Assembly (NCBI GenBank): GCA_964465065.1
Contig: CAYXHZ010000011.1
Coordinates: 1 to 64,000, forward strand
Length of the DNA: 64,000 bases
Origin: CAYMND01 sp964465065
GTDB taxonomy: Bacteria; Acidobacteriota; Aminicenantia; UBA2199
Direction: 5' to 3'
Shown here: positions 18,633 to 28,124 of the stretch, piece after piece
Numbering within the stretch: the first letter of the stretch is position 1
How the letters are laid out: every line of letters begins with the position of its first letter
Program-made: the position numbers and the translations under genes
The notes under the pieces: generated by a model
Seen by the model: only the letters and a program-made list of their open reading frames with translations
What the model was told of the DNA's origin: nothing
Database searches by the model: none

Positions 18633-20038
18633 AGGAACCTCGCCATGAACACGATTGTAACGATAATCAGAATCGGATTCAAATTCCGGAAGCGGCCGCT
18701 GATGATCTGGATCAGGGTGTAGCTGATGAAGCCCAGGGCCAGACCGTCGGCGATGCTGCCGGTCAGCGGGATGCCGATCGCGGTCAGGATGGCCGGGAAG
18801 GCGCTGGAAATGTCGTCCCAGTCGATCTGTTTGAGACCCTGCAGCATCTGCAAACCGACCAGGATCAGGATCGGTGCGGTGATGGGGTACAGGGTCAGGC
18901 TGGAACCTGCGGCGGCGGGATATCCGGCGCCGACCATGGCCACCAGAGGCGAGAAGAAGAGTGCGCAGATGAACAGCAGGCCGGTGGTGCAGGCGGCCAG
19001 ACCGGTTCGGGCGCCTGCCCGGACGCCGCTGGCGCTTTCGATGAAACTGGTGACGGTCGAAGTGCCCAGCGAGGCACCGATGACCGTTCCCAGCGCGTCG
19101 GCCATGAAGGCCCTGTTGACCCGGGGGAACTGGTCGTCTTTCCAGAGTTTAGCTTCCTGGCTGATTCCGAGCAGCGTGCCCACCGTATCGAAGAAATCCA
19201 TGATGAAAAAAACGATGGTGACGGCCAGGAGCTGAGGCGAAAATATTCCTTTCAGCGAAAATTGCAACAGGCTGGGTTGCAGCGAAGGCGGGGCGGCGGT
19301 CAAGCCCTGCCAGTGGGTCAGTCCGAAAAGCAGGGCCAGCAGACCGGAACTCAAAATGCCCAGCAGCATGGCGCTTCTGATCTTTCGGACCATGAAAAAA
19401 ACAGTGATGAACAGACCGGCGATTGTCAGCAGGGCGGCCGGATGGGTCAGGTCGCCGAGCCTCAGGGCGCCACTGGCGTATTGGTACTGGTCGAGTTGAG
19501 TCAGCACGCTTGCGCGGTTCAGCGGTTCAGAGAAGGCGATGGCCTTGAGTGCGCTGTTGTTGCGGGTGATGATGCCGCCATCCACCAGGCCGATGAAGGC
19601 GATCAGCAGGCCGATTCCGGCGGCGATACCGTGCCGCAGCGAGACGGGTATCGAGCGGATGAGTCGTTCCCGGACGCCGAGCAGAGTCAGCAATACGAAC
19701 AGCAGGCCGGAGACGAAAACCATACCCAGGGCCTGTTGCCAGGTTGCGCCCAGGAGCAGAACGACGGTGAAGGTGAAAAAAAAATTCTCGCCCATTCCCG
19801 GTGCCAGGGCGATCGGGTAATTGGCCATCAGTCCCATCAGGATGGACGCGATGCCCGAGGCGATGCAGGTGGCCGCCATGACCGCCTTGAAATCCATTCC
19901 GGCCTGGCTGAGTATAGCCGGCTGCACGAAAATGATGTAGGACATGGTCAGAAAGGTGACCACGCCCCCGGAGATTTCTCTCCGGGGGCTTGTGTCTTGT
20001 TGTTTCAGATGGAATACGCGTTCCAGCAGGCGGTCCAT
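18617..20038 (-). CDS. AzgA-type purine (hypoxanthine/guanine/adenine) permease
   Basis: A 473-residue transporter of the NCS2 family, AzgA/GhxP branch, with 12 or more membrane segments. Family signatures are TFLTMSYIIFVQP near the N-terminus, APGMGENFFF (the substrate-site helix), FFDTVGTLLG and GTSTVTSFIESASGV. It should import purine bases by proton symport. The ATG at 20038 overlaps the ppdK stop as TGATG, so the ATG is preferred to the preceding TTG. Its place between ppdK and an ABC transporter has no obvious metabolic logic. Confidence 0.9.
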   Translation of the reverse strand: MDRLLERVFHLKQQDTSPRREISGGVVTFLTMSYIIFVQPAILSQAGMDFKAVMAATCIASGIASILMGLMANYPIALAPGMGENFFFTFTVVLLLGATWQQALGMVFVSGLLFVLLTLLGVRERLIRSIPVSLRHGIAAGIGLLIAFIGLVDGGIITRNNSALKAIAFSEPLNRASVLTQLDQYQYASGALRLGDLTHPAALLTIAGLFITVFFMVRKIRSAMLLGILSSGLLALLFGLTHWQGLTAAPPSLQPSLLQFSLKGIFSPQLLAVTIVFFIMDFFDTVGTLLGISQEAKLWKDDQFPRVNRAFMADALGTVIGASLGTSTVTSFIESASGVRAGARTGLAACTTGLLFICALFFSPLVAMVGAGYPAAAGSSLTLYPITAPILILVGLQMLQGLKQIDWDDISSAFPAILTAIGIPLTGSIADGLALGFISYTLIQIISGRFRNLNPILIIVTIVFMARFLWIKF

Positions 20039-22722
20039 CAAGCCTTGTCCCGAATGGCGGCCTGGGCGGCGGCCAGTCTGGCTATGGGCACCCGGAACGG
20101 TGAGCAGGATACGTAATTCATGCCGACCCGGCAGCAGAATTCGACGGACTTGGGCTCGCCGCCGTGTTCGCCGCAGATACCGATCTTGAGCTCGGGCCTG
20201 GTTTTCCGGCCTTTCTCGATACCCATTTTCACCAGCAGGCCGACGCCGTCCTGGTCGAGAGACTGGAACGGGTCGTCACGGAAGATGCCGGTCTTTTTCT
20301 CGTCGACATAATCAGGCAGGAATTTGCCGGCGTCGTCGCGGGATATGCCCATGGTCATCTGGGTCAGGTCGTTGGTTCCGAAGGAGAAGAATTCGGCCAC
20401 TTCGGCGATGCGATCGGCCAGCAGCGCGGCACGGGGCACTTCGATCATGGTGCCGACCAGATAATTCAGTTTGATGCCGGACTTGGCGATGACATCTTCG
20501 GCCACTTGGCGGGTCCGGGTTTCGAGAATCTTGAGCTCCTGCCGGTCGATTACCAGCGGGATCATGATTTCCGGCAGCACTTTTATGCCTTCGCGGCTGC
20601 ATTCGCAGGCGGCTTCGATGATGGCCGTGACCTGCATGTCGAGGATCTCCGGATAGGTGATGGCCAAACGGCAGCCACGGTGGCCGAGCATGGGGTTGGA
20701 TTCATGGAGCTGATTGACGCGCTGGGCGATGATTTCGACCGCTACGCCGATTTTCTGGGCCAGCTGTTGCTGCTTGTCGGTGGTGTGAGGCACGAACTCG
20801 TGCAGGGGCGGGTCGATCAGGCGGACGGTGACCGGATAGCCGTTCATGGCCTTGAAGATGCCCTTGAAATCGTCGCGTTGAAATGGCAGCAGTTTGGACA
20901 GGGCGGCCACTCGGTTCTCGACGGTCTCGGCCACGATCATCTCCTGGATGGCTAGGCGGCGTTCCTCGGTGTCGAAGAACATGTGTTCGGTGCGGCACAG
21001 GCCGATGCCTTCGGCGCCGAGTTCGATGGCTTTCTGCGCGTCGTAAGGGGTGTCGGCATTGGTGCGGACCTTGATCTTGCGGGTTTCGTCAGCCCAGCCC
21101 ATCAGGGTCTTGAATGCCGCCGGGAGCTCGGGACGGATCAGTTTGAGGGCGCTGGCGAAAACTTCACCGGTCGAACCGTTGAGGGTGATTTCCTCGCCTT
21201 GGCGAATCGTCTTTCCGGCGACGCTGAACTCGCCTTTGTTGTAATCGATACTGAGCTTTTCACAGCCGACGATGCAGCATTTACCCCAACCGCGGGCGAC
21301 GACGGCGGCATGGGAAGTTTTACCGCCGGTGGCGGTTAGGATGCCCTGGGCGGCGTGCATACCGCCTACGTCCTCAGGGCTGGTTTCCTTGCGGACCAGG
21401 ATGACTTTTTCACCGCGAGCGGCCCACTGTTCGGCGTCCTTGGCGTTGAAGACCACCTTGCCGGCCGCAGCGCCGGGGACGGCGTCGATACCGGAGACCA
21501 GGTAGTTTTTCTTCATTTCCGCCTTTTGGGCCGGATCGATGATCGGGTAGAAGATGCCTTCGATATCCTGGCCTTTGATACGCATGATCGCTTCGTTTTT
21601 GGTGATCAAGCCGTCGTTGACCATGTCGACGGCGATTTTGAAGGCGGCGTAGGGCAGGCGTTTGCCGGTGCGGCACTGCAGCATGTAGAGCCGTCCTTCC
21701 TCGACGGTGAACTCCAGATCCTGCATGTCTTTGTAGTGCCGTTCGAGCTTGGCGCGGACCTCGACCAGCTGCTTGTACGATTTGGGGTCGATCTTTTCGA
21801 ACTCGGCGAGCTTGAGCGGGGTGCGGATACCGGCCACCACGTCCTCTCCCTGGGCGTTGATCAGGTAGTCGCCGTAAAAGATGTTCTCTCCGCTGTTGGG
21901 ATCCCGGGTGAAACAGACGCCGGTGCCGCTGTTATCGCCTTTGTTGCCGAAGACCATCTGCTGGACGTTGACGGCGGTTCCGATGATCCCTTTGAGCTTC
22001 TCGACCCGGCGGTAGGTGACCGCCTTGTCGGCCATCCAGGAACCGAATACGGCGTTGATCGCGCCCCACAACTGTTTCTTGGGGTCCTGGGGGAAGTCGC
22101 TGCCGATGTGTTTACGGTAGATCGCCTTGAATTCTCCGACCAGGGCCTGAAGCTCCTCTTCGTTGACCAGGGTGTCGTTGACGCGGGTACCGCTGGCGAT
22201 GTTCAGCCTCTTCCGGGTCTTCTCCTCTTTGATCGTGTCGAAGGCGTGATCGAAATGTTCGCGATCGATGCCCATGGCTGTCGAACCGTACATCATGATG
22301 AATCTGCGGTACCCGTCCAGGGCGAAACGGCGGTTGCCGGTTTTTTTGGCCAGGCCTTCGACCGAATCGTCGGTGAGGCCCAGGTTGAGGATGGTTTCCA
22401 TCATGCCGGGCATCGAGACCGGGGCGCCCGATCGGACCGAAACCAGCAGCGGGTCGCTTGGGTCTCCAAAGCGCTTGCCGGTGGCCTGTTCCAGCTTTTT
22501 CAAGTTCTTCTCAACTTCCGCATCGAGGCCGGCGGGATAGGTCCGGTTGTTTTTATAAAAGAGGTCACACACCGCCGTGGTGATGGTGAAACCTGCCGGA
22601 ACGGGCAATCCGATGCTGGACATCTCGGCCAGGCCTGCGCCTTTTCCGCCGAGCAATTCCTTCATTTCCTTGGTGCCTTCCGTCTCGTGTTCCGAGAAGA
22701 AGTAGACAAACTTTTCTGACAT
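20038..22722 (-). CDS. ppdK: Pyruvate, phosphate dikinase
   Basis: Interconverts pyruvate, ATP and phosphate with phosphoenolpyruvate, AMP and pyrophosphate; it can serve glycolysis with PPi or gluconeogenesis. The 894-residue protein has the N-terminal ATP-grasp domain (GGKGAGLAEMS, then VSVRSGAPVSMPGMMET), the swivelling phosphohistidine domain with GGKTSHAAVVAR (catalytic His near residue 455) and the C-terminal PEP-binding barrel with GLCRTEHMFF, GTNDLTQMTMG and CGEHGG. All parts are intact at normal length. AAGGAGG precedes the ATG. It starts 14 bases after the HDOD signalling gene. Confidence 0.97.
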   Translation of the reverse strand: MSEKFVYFFSEHETEGTKEMKELLGGKGAGLAEMSSIGLPVPAGFTITTAVCDLFYKNNRTYPAGLDAEVEKNLKKLEQATGKRFGDPSDPLLVSVRSGAPVSMPGMMETILNLGLTDDSVEGLAKKTGNRRFALDGYRRFIMMYGSTAMGIDREHFDHAFDTIKEEKTRKRLNIASGTRVNDTLVNEEELQALVGEFKAIYRKHIGSDFPQDPKKQLWGAINAVFGSWMADKAVTYRRVEKLKGIIGTAVNVQQMVFGNKGDNSGTGVCFTRDPNSGENIFYGDYLINAQGEDVVAGIRTPLKLAEFEKIDPKSYKQLVEVRAKLERHYKDMQDLEFTVEEGRLYMLQCRTGKRLPYAAFKIAVDMVNDGLITKNEAIMRIKGQDIEGIFYPIIDPAQKAEMKKNYLVSGIDAVPGAAAGKVVFNAKDAEQWAARGEKVILVRKETSPEDVGGMHAAQGILTATGGKTSHAAVVARGWGKCCIVGCEKLSIDYNKGEFSVAGKTIRQGEEITLNGSTGEVFASALKLIRPELPAAFKTLMGWADETRKIKVRTNADTPYDAQKAIELGAEGIGLCRTEHMFFDTEERRLAIQEMIVAETVENRVAALSKLLPFQRDDFKGIFKAMNGYPVTVRLIDPPLHEFVPHTTDKQQQLAQKIGVAVEIIAQRVNQLHESNPMLGHRGCRLAITYPEILDMQVTAIIEAACECSREGIKVLPEIMIPLVIDRQELKILETRTRQVAEDVIAKSGIKLNYLVGTMIEVPRAALLADRIAEVAEFFSFGTNDLTQMTMGISRDDAGKFLPDYVDEKKTGIFRDDPFQSLDQDGVGLLVKMGIEKGRKTRPELKIGICGEHGGEPKSVEFCCRVGMNYVSCSPFRVPIARLAAAQAAIRDKA

Positions 22723-22736
22723 GTATCATGTCCTCC

Positions 22737-25358
22737 TTATGTAAACTTTTCAAAAACAGTCCGTTTGAACTCCATCAGCTCGAATGGTTTTTGCAAAAAA
22801 GTGATGCCGTTGACTTTGAGAAATTCGGCCACGTCCTCACGGTAGTGCGCGCCGCTGACCATGATCAGCTTTTTTTCCAGACCGTTGAGCTTGAGGTACT
22901 CGTAGATGGCTATTCCGTTGATATCCGGCATGTGGATGTCGGAGATGACCAGGTCGAAATCTTTTTCTTTCAGCAGGTCCAGGGCAACCTGGCCGGTATT
23001 GCACATGGTGATGGCCAGATCCGTCCTGCCCGTTTCCAGTATGTCCTTCATGAGTTCGAGCAGATAGGCCTCGTCATCGACGATCAGAATCGTCTTGATC
23101 TTGTCGAAGAGGGGGAAATCAGTTTCGTCCGGGATTTCTGTGCCGGGGCTTGGTTCAGGTGCGGGTGCAGGGAACCTGATGCGGAAAGTCGTGCCGGCAC
23201 TCGGTTGACTTTCAATTTCGCACTGGGCCGAGTGATTTTCGATGATCCGGTGGCAAACGGCCAGCCCCAGCCCGGCGCGCTCCGGGGAATTGGTGTGAAA
23301 AGGGAGCCAGATCTGGTTGAACTGGTCGGCCGGAATGCCGATGCCGTCATCCCTGATCTCCAAGATGAATGCGCCGTCCGTCTGTGCCCTGGTGCTGATT
23401 TCGACGGTTCCTTGGGCGGAAGGTTTCTGCTTGATGGCCAAGGCGGCGTTGACGACCATATTTTCGATCAGGGTCTCCATCTCGCCGGCGTTCAATGGCT
23501 GGTTCCCGATTGCGCCATCGGTGTTGATGTGGACAGCCACCCCATGCTCCTGTTCGATCCGGTGCAGGTTGGCGGTCATTCTGCCGATGATTTTATTGGG
23601 GTTGATGGTCTCCTTGGGGGGAGCTTCCAATGTGAAATAACTGCGCAAATGGTTGAGTTGCTGGGTCAACTCTTCGGCGTTGCGTTCGATTTTGCTCAAG
23701 CGGTTGCGGACGTTTTCGTCTTGGCTGTGCGAAAGTAAAATCTGGGAATAACCGAGTATCGGCGTCAGTTTGTTTTTCAGCTTGTGAAAAACAACCGGCA
23801 TGATCGCGGTCAGGCTTTCCGTCTTTTGCAGCGAAGCGATTTCACGCCTGGTGTGGCTGATGCGCTGATCGGTGCGCACCAGCTCCTGGGTCAGAATCTT
23901 CTTCTTGTTGAGTTCGTTGTTTAGTTTCTGGAACGAATCGTAGTTCTGGAATGAATTGGCCATGATGTTGGACAGGATCTGGATGTAGGAGAGTTCCAGG
24001 TCGAGTTCCTTGAACGATTCCTTGCCAAGATTGAGCAGAAAAAATCCGAACAGGTTCTGGTTGAAGGCGATCGGAAAGGCCAACACCGTATCGCTGTCGC
24101 TGTAATCCAGGCGGCTCAGGGCTTTGGGCTCCAGTCTTGCGGTACCGTGGGATTCCAGGGCCTGGACCAAAGGCGGGAGTTCATCGAGTTCATAACCGGT
24201 TTCCCTTCTCTGCAGAGAACGCAGAAAGGTGAAATGCTCTTTGACGGTTTCGTCGTTCATCAGAAAGGCGATCGAAAAATCGGTGATGAAATTGTCGAAA
24301 TAATCGAAAACGGACTGGATGATTTTTTCCGGGCTGATCAGCGAGGAAAGGTAATAGGAGAGGTTGAGCATATGGGACAGGAACATCTTCTCCTGGGCAA
24401 TTTTTTTCTGGAAATCATCCATTTTGTGAACTTCGGTGACCATGCTGATCTGTTCGTTCATCAGGGACAGGACGAGAGTGGAACCCCGACCGACAACTTC
24501 ATGAAGTTCGCTGCTCAGTTCGGGAAATTCGCCGACAAAAGCCTCCAGAAGTTTGGGAAGGGTGCGTATGGCATTGCCCAGGTTCGAGACTTTGATCCCC
24601 AAATGCTTTTTGCAAAGGTTGTCGAGGGCCTCCATGTGCCGGGGGATCTCGCTGGGAGAAGCCTGCATGAGCAGCTCGGCCATGGAGTTGGCCACATGGG
24701 CGACTTTGGTGATCGGTTGGCTGCCGATTTTTTCCGTGTGGTGACCGATGGAGAGGGCGATCTGTTCGGGCAGCATGAAACGCAGGCAGAAGGCCAGGCC
24801 AAGCTCGCGGTGGGTGATGCCGAAGCGTTGCTGCTCCCTGGGCAGGACGATCCGGTCCTCGACATGGTAAATTTCCTGTAGAGTTCTGGGGTCGTGCAGA
24901 AACAGGATGATCTGGCCGATATCGTTGAGCAGGGCCGACATGTAGAATTCTTCCGGCTCCTGTTCGCCGATGTGATGGGCGATCAGCAGGGCCAGGGAGG
25001 ATTGCAGCAGGGATTTTTTGATGATCTGGTGAAAGATCTGGCGGAATTCGGCCCGGTATTGGATGCGGTTGAAATAATCGAAAACCGAAAACGAGAAGGC
25101 GATCTGTTTGATTCTTTGCACGCCCAGCAAACCCAAGGCGTGGCTGATGGTCCTGACCTGCTGGGAAAACCCGTAAAAGGAGGAATTGGCCACTTTCAAA
25201 ATATGCGCGGAAAGCAACGGGTCCTTTTCGATGATCTGGCGCAGGCTGGCGGTCAGGGTGAACGGATTGCTGCCTTCAAGTTTCAGGATTTCCTGCAGAG
25301 TCAAGGAAAGCGTGGGTAACCTGACGGCATCCAGAATTTTTGTTGAATTCATTGTCAT
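22737..25358 (-). CDS. HDOD-GAF-histidine kinase-receiver fusion protein
   Basis: An 873-residue soluble signalling protein. Residues about 12-280 form an HDOD domain (an HD-related fold lacking full catalytic residues), 335-475 look GAF-like, 515-575 give a dimerisation helix with a candidate phospho-acceptor His525 (FHKLKN), 600-730 a HATPase domain (ENMVVNAA, DDGIGIP, GLGLAV) and 755-870 a receiver with Asp761/762, phospho-acceptor Asp807 and Lys857. It is therefore a hybrid kinase with an HDOD input. ATG 25358 and 25352 are both possible starts. It heads a row of eight minus-strand genes including ppdK and pilD, behind a strong promoter. Confidence 0.88.
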   Translation of the reverse strand: MTMNSTKILDAVRLPTLSLTLQEILKLEGSNPFTLTASLRQIIEKDPLLSAHILKVANSSFYGFSQQVRTISHALGLLGVQRIKQIAFSFSVFDYFNRIQYRAEFRQIFHQIIKKSLLQSSLALLIAHHIGEQEPEEFYMSALLNDIGQIILFLHDPRTLQEIYHVEDRIVLPREQQRFGITHRELGLAFCLRFMLPEQIALSIGHHTEKIGSQPITKVAHVANSMAELLMQASPSEIPRHMEALDNLCKKHLGIKVSNLGNAIRTLPKLLEAFVGEFPELSSELHEVVGRGSTLVLSLMNEQISMVTEVHKMDDFQKKIAQEKMFLSHMLNLSYYLSSLISPEKIIQSVFDYFDNFITDFSIAFLMNDETVKEHFTFLRSLQRRETGYELDELPPLVQALESHGTARLEPKALSRLDYSDSDTVLAFPIAFNQNLFGFFLLNLGKESFKELDLELSYIQILSNIMANSFQNYDSFQKLNNELNKKKILTQELVRTDQRISHTRREIASLQKTESLTAIMPVVFHKLKNKLTPILGYSQILLSHSQDENVRNRLSKIERNAEELTQQLNHLRSYFTLEAPPKETINPNKIIGRMTANLHRIEQEHGVAVHINTDGAIGNQPLNAGEMETLIENMVVNAALAIKQKPSAQGTVEISTRAQTDGAFILEIRDDGIGIPADQFNQIWLPFHTNSPERAGLGLAVCHRIIENHSAQCEIESQPSAGTTFRIRFPAPAPEPSPGTEIPDETDFPLFDKIKTILIVDDEAYLLELMKDILETGRTDLAITMCNTGQVALDLLKEKDFDLVISDIHMPDINGIAIYEYLKLNGLEKKLIMVSGAHYREDVAEFLKVNGITFLQKPFELMEFKRTVFEKFT

Positions 25359-25377
25359 CCCGTTTTTTTGTAAACAA

Positions 25378-25406
25378 ATTATAGTAAATCATTCATCTTT
25401 TGACAA
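25378..25406 (-). promoter_or_regulatory. Strong sigma-70 promoter of the HDOD-ppdK-pilD operon
   Basis: Minus-strand TTGTCA (25401-25406), an exact 17-base spacer and TATAAT (25378-25383), 11 of 12 consensus bases. The start near 25371 gives a leader of about 13-19 bases, depending on which ATG is used. Gaps downstream are at most 14 bases, so it could drive the genes down to 13826. Confidence 0.7.
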
Positions 25407-25608
25407 CGAATAATGGCGAAATCATAGCAGATTGTCCGGCAAACCGTTTCAATCCATCCTGGGGCCATGGACCGGTTAAGCCCATCAGACCGGATATCGC
25501 AAACGCTTTTCATGTTTTATTACGGATATGGAATTTATTCTTAAAAAAATTGATGCTACGGAAGCGTCTTGTGGGACGGAAAAGATTCAAGCGTTCACTT
25601 GGAAACTC

Positions 25609-25617
25609 TGTTATAAT
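25609..25617 (+). promoter_or_regulatory. Extended -10 promoter of lptB
   Basis: TGT followed by TATAAT (25612-25617). The -35 region is poor, as is common with extended -10 promoters. The ATG at 25627 follows the -10 after nine bases with no Shine-Dalgarno site, suggesting a leaderless or nearly leaderless message. Confidence 0.5.
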
Positions 25618-25626
25618 CGGACTGCA

Positions 25627-26424
25627 ATGTGTGAACAGAGTCGGCTTATGTTTGCGGAGGATTGTCCGGTCCAGGAGACCGGCACGGTCCGTGGCGGTCC
25701 GGGCCTGGTCACCTGCGGCCTGTGCAAGAGTTACGACGGGCGCATGGTGGTCGATCATGTCGATCTCGCGGTTGGCGGCGGGGAAATCGTCGCCCTGCTG
25801 GGGCGAAACGGAGCGGGTAAAACCACCACGTTTCTGATGCTGGCGGGTATCGTGGCGCCGGATTCCGGTCGGATTGAAATGGATGGCGTTTCCATCGAAA
25901 CCTGGACCTCGGCCGAGAGGTCGAGGAACGGCTTGATTTACCTGCCGCAGCAGCATTCCATTTTCATGAAGGCCAGCACCCGTGACAATCTGTTCATGGT
26001 ACTGCAGCTCTACCATGACGAACCGACCGCCAGATCCCAGACCGAGGCGCTTCTGGAAGAGTTCGGACTCCAGGATGTACGTGACAGCCTGGCCTTTCAA
26101 CTTTCGGGCGGGGAGAAACGGCGTTTGGAAATCGCCCGGGCCATGGTCATGTCGCCGCGCTTCCTGTTTCTTGACGAGCCGTTCACCGGCATTGACCCGA
26201 TCACCATCCAGGAGATTCAGCGCACCATTCTCAGCCTCAAGAAAAAGGGCATCGGAATCATCATCACCGACCATAACGTCAAGGACACCTTTTTTATCAC
26301 CGACCGGGTGACCATCATCCACCAGGGCAAGGTGCTCAACTCGGGGGCTCCTGCCAAGGTGGTACGAGAGGCGCAGACCCGGCGTCTTTTCCTGGGTGAA
26401 ACATTCACCTGGGGGCAGGAGTGA
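25627..26424 (+). CDS. lptB: LPS export ABC ATPase LptB
   Basis: ATPase of the LptB2FG complex that extracts lipopolysaccharide from the inner membrane and drives it to the outer membrane. The product of about 265 residues has Walker A GRNGAGKTT (59-67), Q-loop with LPQQHSIF, signature QLSGGEKRRLEIARA, Walker B and FLDEPFTGIDPI, and switch His in TDHNVKDT. SGGEKRR with DEPFTGIDP is typical of LptB rather than of amino-acid transporters. The start at 25627 follows an extended -10 box; it leaves about 25 extra N-terminal residues compared with usual LptB, so ATG 25648 is an alternative. LptFG are not in the window. fhs follows 22 bases later. Confidence 0.9.
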   Translation: MCEQSRLMFAEDCPVQETGTVRGGPGLVTCGLCKSYDGRMVVDHVDLAVGGGEIVALLGRNGAGKTTTFLMLAGIVAPDSGRIEMDGVSIETWTSAERSRNGLIYLPQQHSIFMKASTRDNLFMVLQLYHDEPTARSQTEALLEEFGLQDVRDSLAFQLSGGEKRRLEIARAMVMSPRFLFLDEPFTGIDPITIQEIQRTILSLKKKGIGIIITDHNVKDTFFITDRVTIIHQGKVLNSGAPAKVVREAQTRRLFLGETFTWGQE

Positions 26425-26446
26425 AGCATCAAGGAGGTTGTTGATC

Positions 26447-28105
26447 ATGGAAAGCAAAAGCGACATCGAGATCGCCCGGGAAGTCAACTTGCTGAACATC
26501 GAGGAACTGCGGGAAAAGCTGGCCATCAGCGACGACGAATTCTGGCCGTTCGGTCGTTTCAAAGGTAAGGTTTCGCTGCGGGTGCTGCAGCGGCTCCAGG
26601 ACAAAAAGGAGGGAAAACTGATCGTGGTCACCGCCATCACGCCGACCAAATACGGCGAGGGCAAGACGACCACCTCGATCGGCTTGTCCATGGGCATCAA
26701 CCGCTTGGGCAAGAGCAGCATCGTTGCCATGCGGGAACCATCTCTGGGCCCGGTGTTCGGGGTCAAAGGCGGTGGCGCCGGCGGTGGGCTGTCCCAGGTA
26801 CTGCCCATGGAAGACATCAACCTGCATTTCACCGGGGACATTCACGCCATCACGACAGCCAACAACCTCTTGTCGGCCATCATGGACAATCATATTCACT
26901 TCTCCAATTCTCTGGATATCGATACCCGGAAGATCCTGTGGAAGCGGGCCATGGACATGAACGACCGCAGTCTGCGCAGCACCGTCGTCGGCTTGGGCGG
27001 ATCGCAACAAGGCTATCCGCGCGAGGACGGCTTCATCATCTCAGCCGCCTCCGAGGTCATGGCCATCCTGACTCTGGCTGAGGATATGGCCGATCTCAAG
27101 AATCGGCTGGGCAATATTCTGGTCGCTTTCAACCGACAGGACGAGCCGGTGTACGCCCGTGATTTCCAGGCCTGCGGCGCCATGGCCACAATATTGCGCG
27201 AAGCCATCAAGCCCAACCTGGTCCAGACGGTGGAAAACACTCCGGCGCTGGTTCACAGCGGACCGTTTGCCAATATTTCCTTCGGGACCAACAGCATTCT
27301 GGCGACCAAATTGGCCCTCAAACTGAGCGATTACGTGGTCACCGAATGCGGATTCGGCTCCGATCTCGGTTTCGAAAAATTCGTCAACCTGGTGTCCAGG
27401 CAGGCCGGTTACAAAATTCATGCTGCGGTAATCGTGGCCACCATCCGTGCGCTCAAACATCAGGGGCAGGGCCACGATTATTGGGCGCTCAGCGATGGTC
27501 TGGCCAACCTGGGCAAGCATATCGACAATGTCAAACAGTTCGGCTTGACACCGGTGGTGGCGCTCAACATTTTTCCCGACGACCATGAAGAAGAGATCAG
27601 TCTGGTACGAAAATACTGTCACAAGAAAGAAGTCGATATGGCTCCCAGCTACGCTTTTGCCAAGGGTGGCGAAGGGACTCTGGAGCTGGCCGAAAAGGTG
27701 GTGGCAGTTGCCGACGGTTCCGATGGACTTTTCCGGCACAGTTACGAACTGGAGGATTCAGTGCAGGACAAGATCGAAAAGGTGGCCCGGACCGTGTACG
27801 GTGCCGATGGCGTGATCTTTTCCTGGGATGCCAAGACCAAACTGAAACTGATTGAAAAGCTCGGACTGGGAAAGATGCCGATCTGTATCGCCAAAACTCA
27901 GCTTTCGTTTTCGGACAACAAGCACAAACTCAATGTCCCGACCGGGTGGCGGCTCAATGTCAACGACATCAACATCGCCTGCGGGGCCGGTTACGTCATC
28001 CCCATCTGCGGCGACATCATGCTCATGCCCGGATTACCGAAAGATCCGGCCGCAACCGGCATCGACATCGACGCCAGCGGGCGTGTCATCACCGGCTTGT
28101 CCTGA
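26447..28105 (+). CDS. fhs: Formate-tetrahydrofolate ligase
   Basis: Makes 10-formyl-tetrahydrofolate from formate, ATP and tetrahydrofolate; used in one-carbon metabolism and in the methyl branch of the Wood-Ljungdahl pathway. The 552-residue protein is full length, with the nucleotide motif TPTKYGEGKTTTSIGL (about 60-75), REPSLGPVFGVKGGG, FTGDIHAI and the C-terminal GDIMLMPGLPKDPA. AAGGAGG at 26431-26437 precedes the ATG at 26447, which fixes the start over a longer ORF. It is cotranscribed with lptB by proximity. The 10-formyl product also feeds Fmt (41483-42412). Confidence 0.97.
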   Translation: MESKSDIEIAREVNLLNIEELREKLAISDDEFWPFGRFKGKVSLRVLQRLQDKKEGKLIVVTAITPTKYGEGKTTTSIGLSMGINRLGKSSIVAMREPSLGPVFGVKGGGAGGGLSQVLPMEDINLHFTGDIHAITTANNLLSAIMDNHIHFSNSLDIDTRKILWKRAMDMNDRSLRSTVVGLGGSQQGYPREDGFIISAASEVMAILTLAEDMADLKNRLGNILVAFNRQDEPVYARDFQACGAMATILREAIKPNLVQTVENTPALVHSGPFANISFGTNSILATKLALKLSDYVVTECGFGSDLGFEKFVNLVSRQAGYKIHAAVIVATIRALKHQGQGHDYWALSDGLANLGKHIDNVKQFGLTPVVALNIFPDDHEEEISLVRKYCHKKEVDMAPSYAFAKGGEGTLELAEKVVAVADGSDGLFRHSYELEDSVQDKIEKVARTVYGADGVIFSWDAKTKLKLIEKLGLGKMPICIAKTQLSFSDNKHKLNVPTGWRLNVNDINIACGAGYVIPICGDIMLMPGLPKDPAATGIDIDASGRVITGLS

Positions 28106-28124
28106 CGAAACAAAGGCCATACGT

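Noticed and set aside
20164..22719. Long plus-strand ORFs (263 and 454 codons) opposite ppdK
   Set aside because: They lie antisense to an intact, well-conserved PPDK and show no domain pattern.
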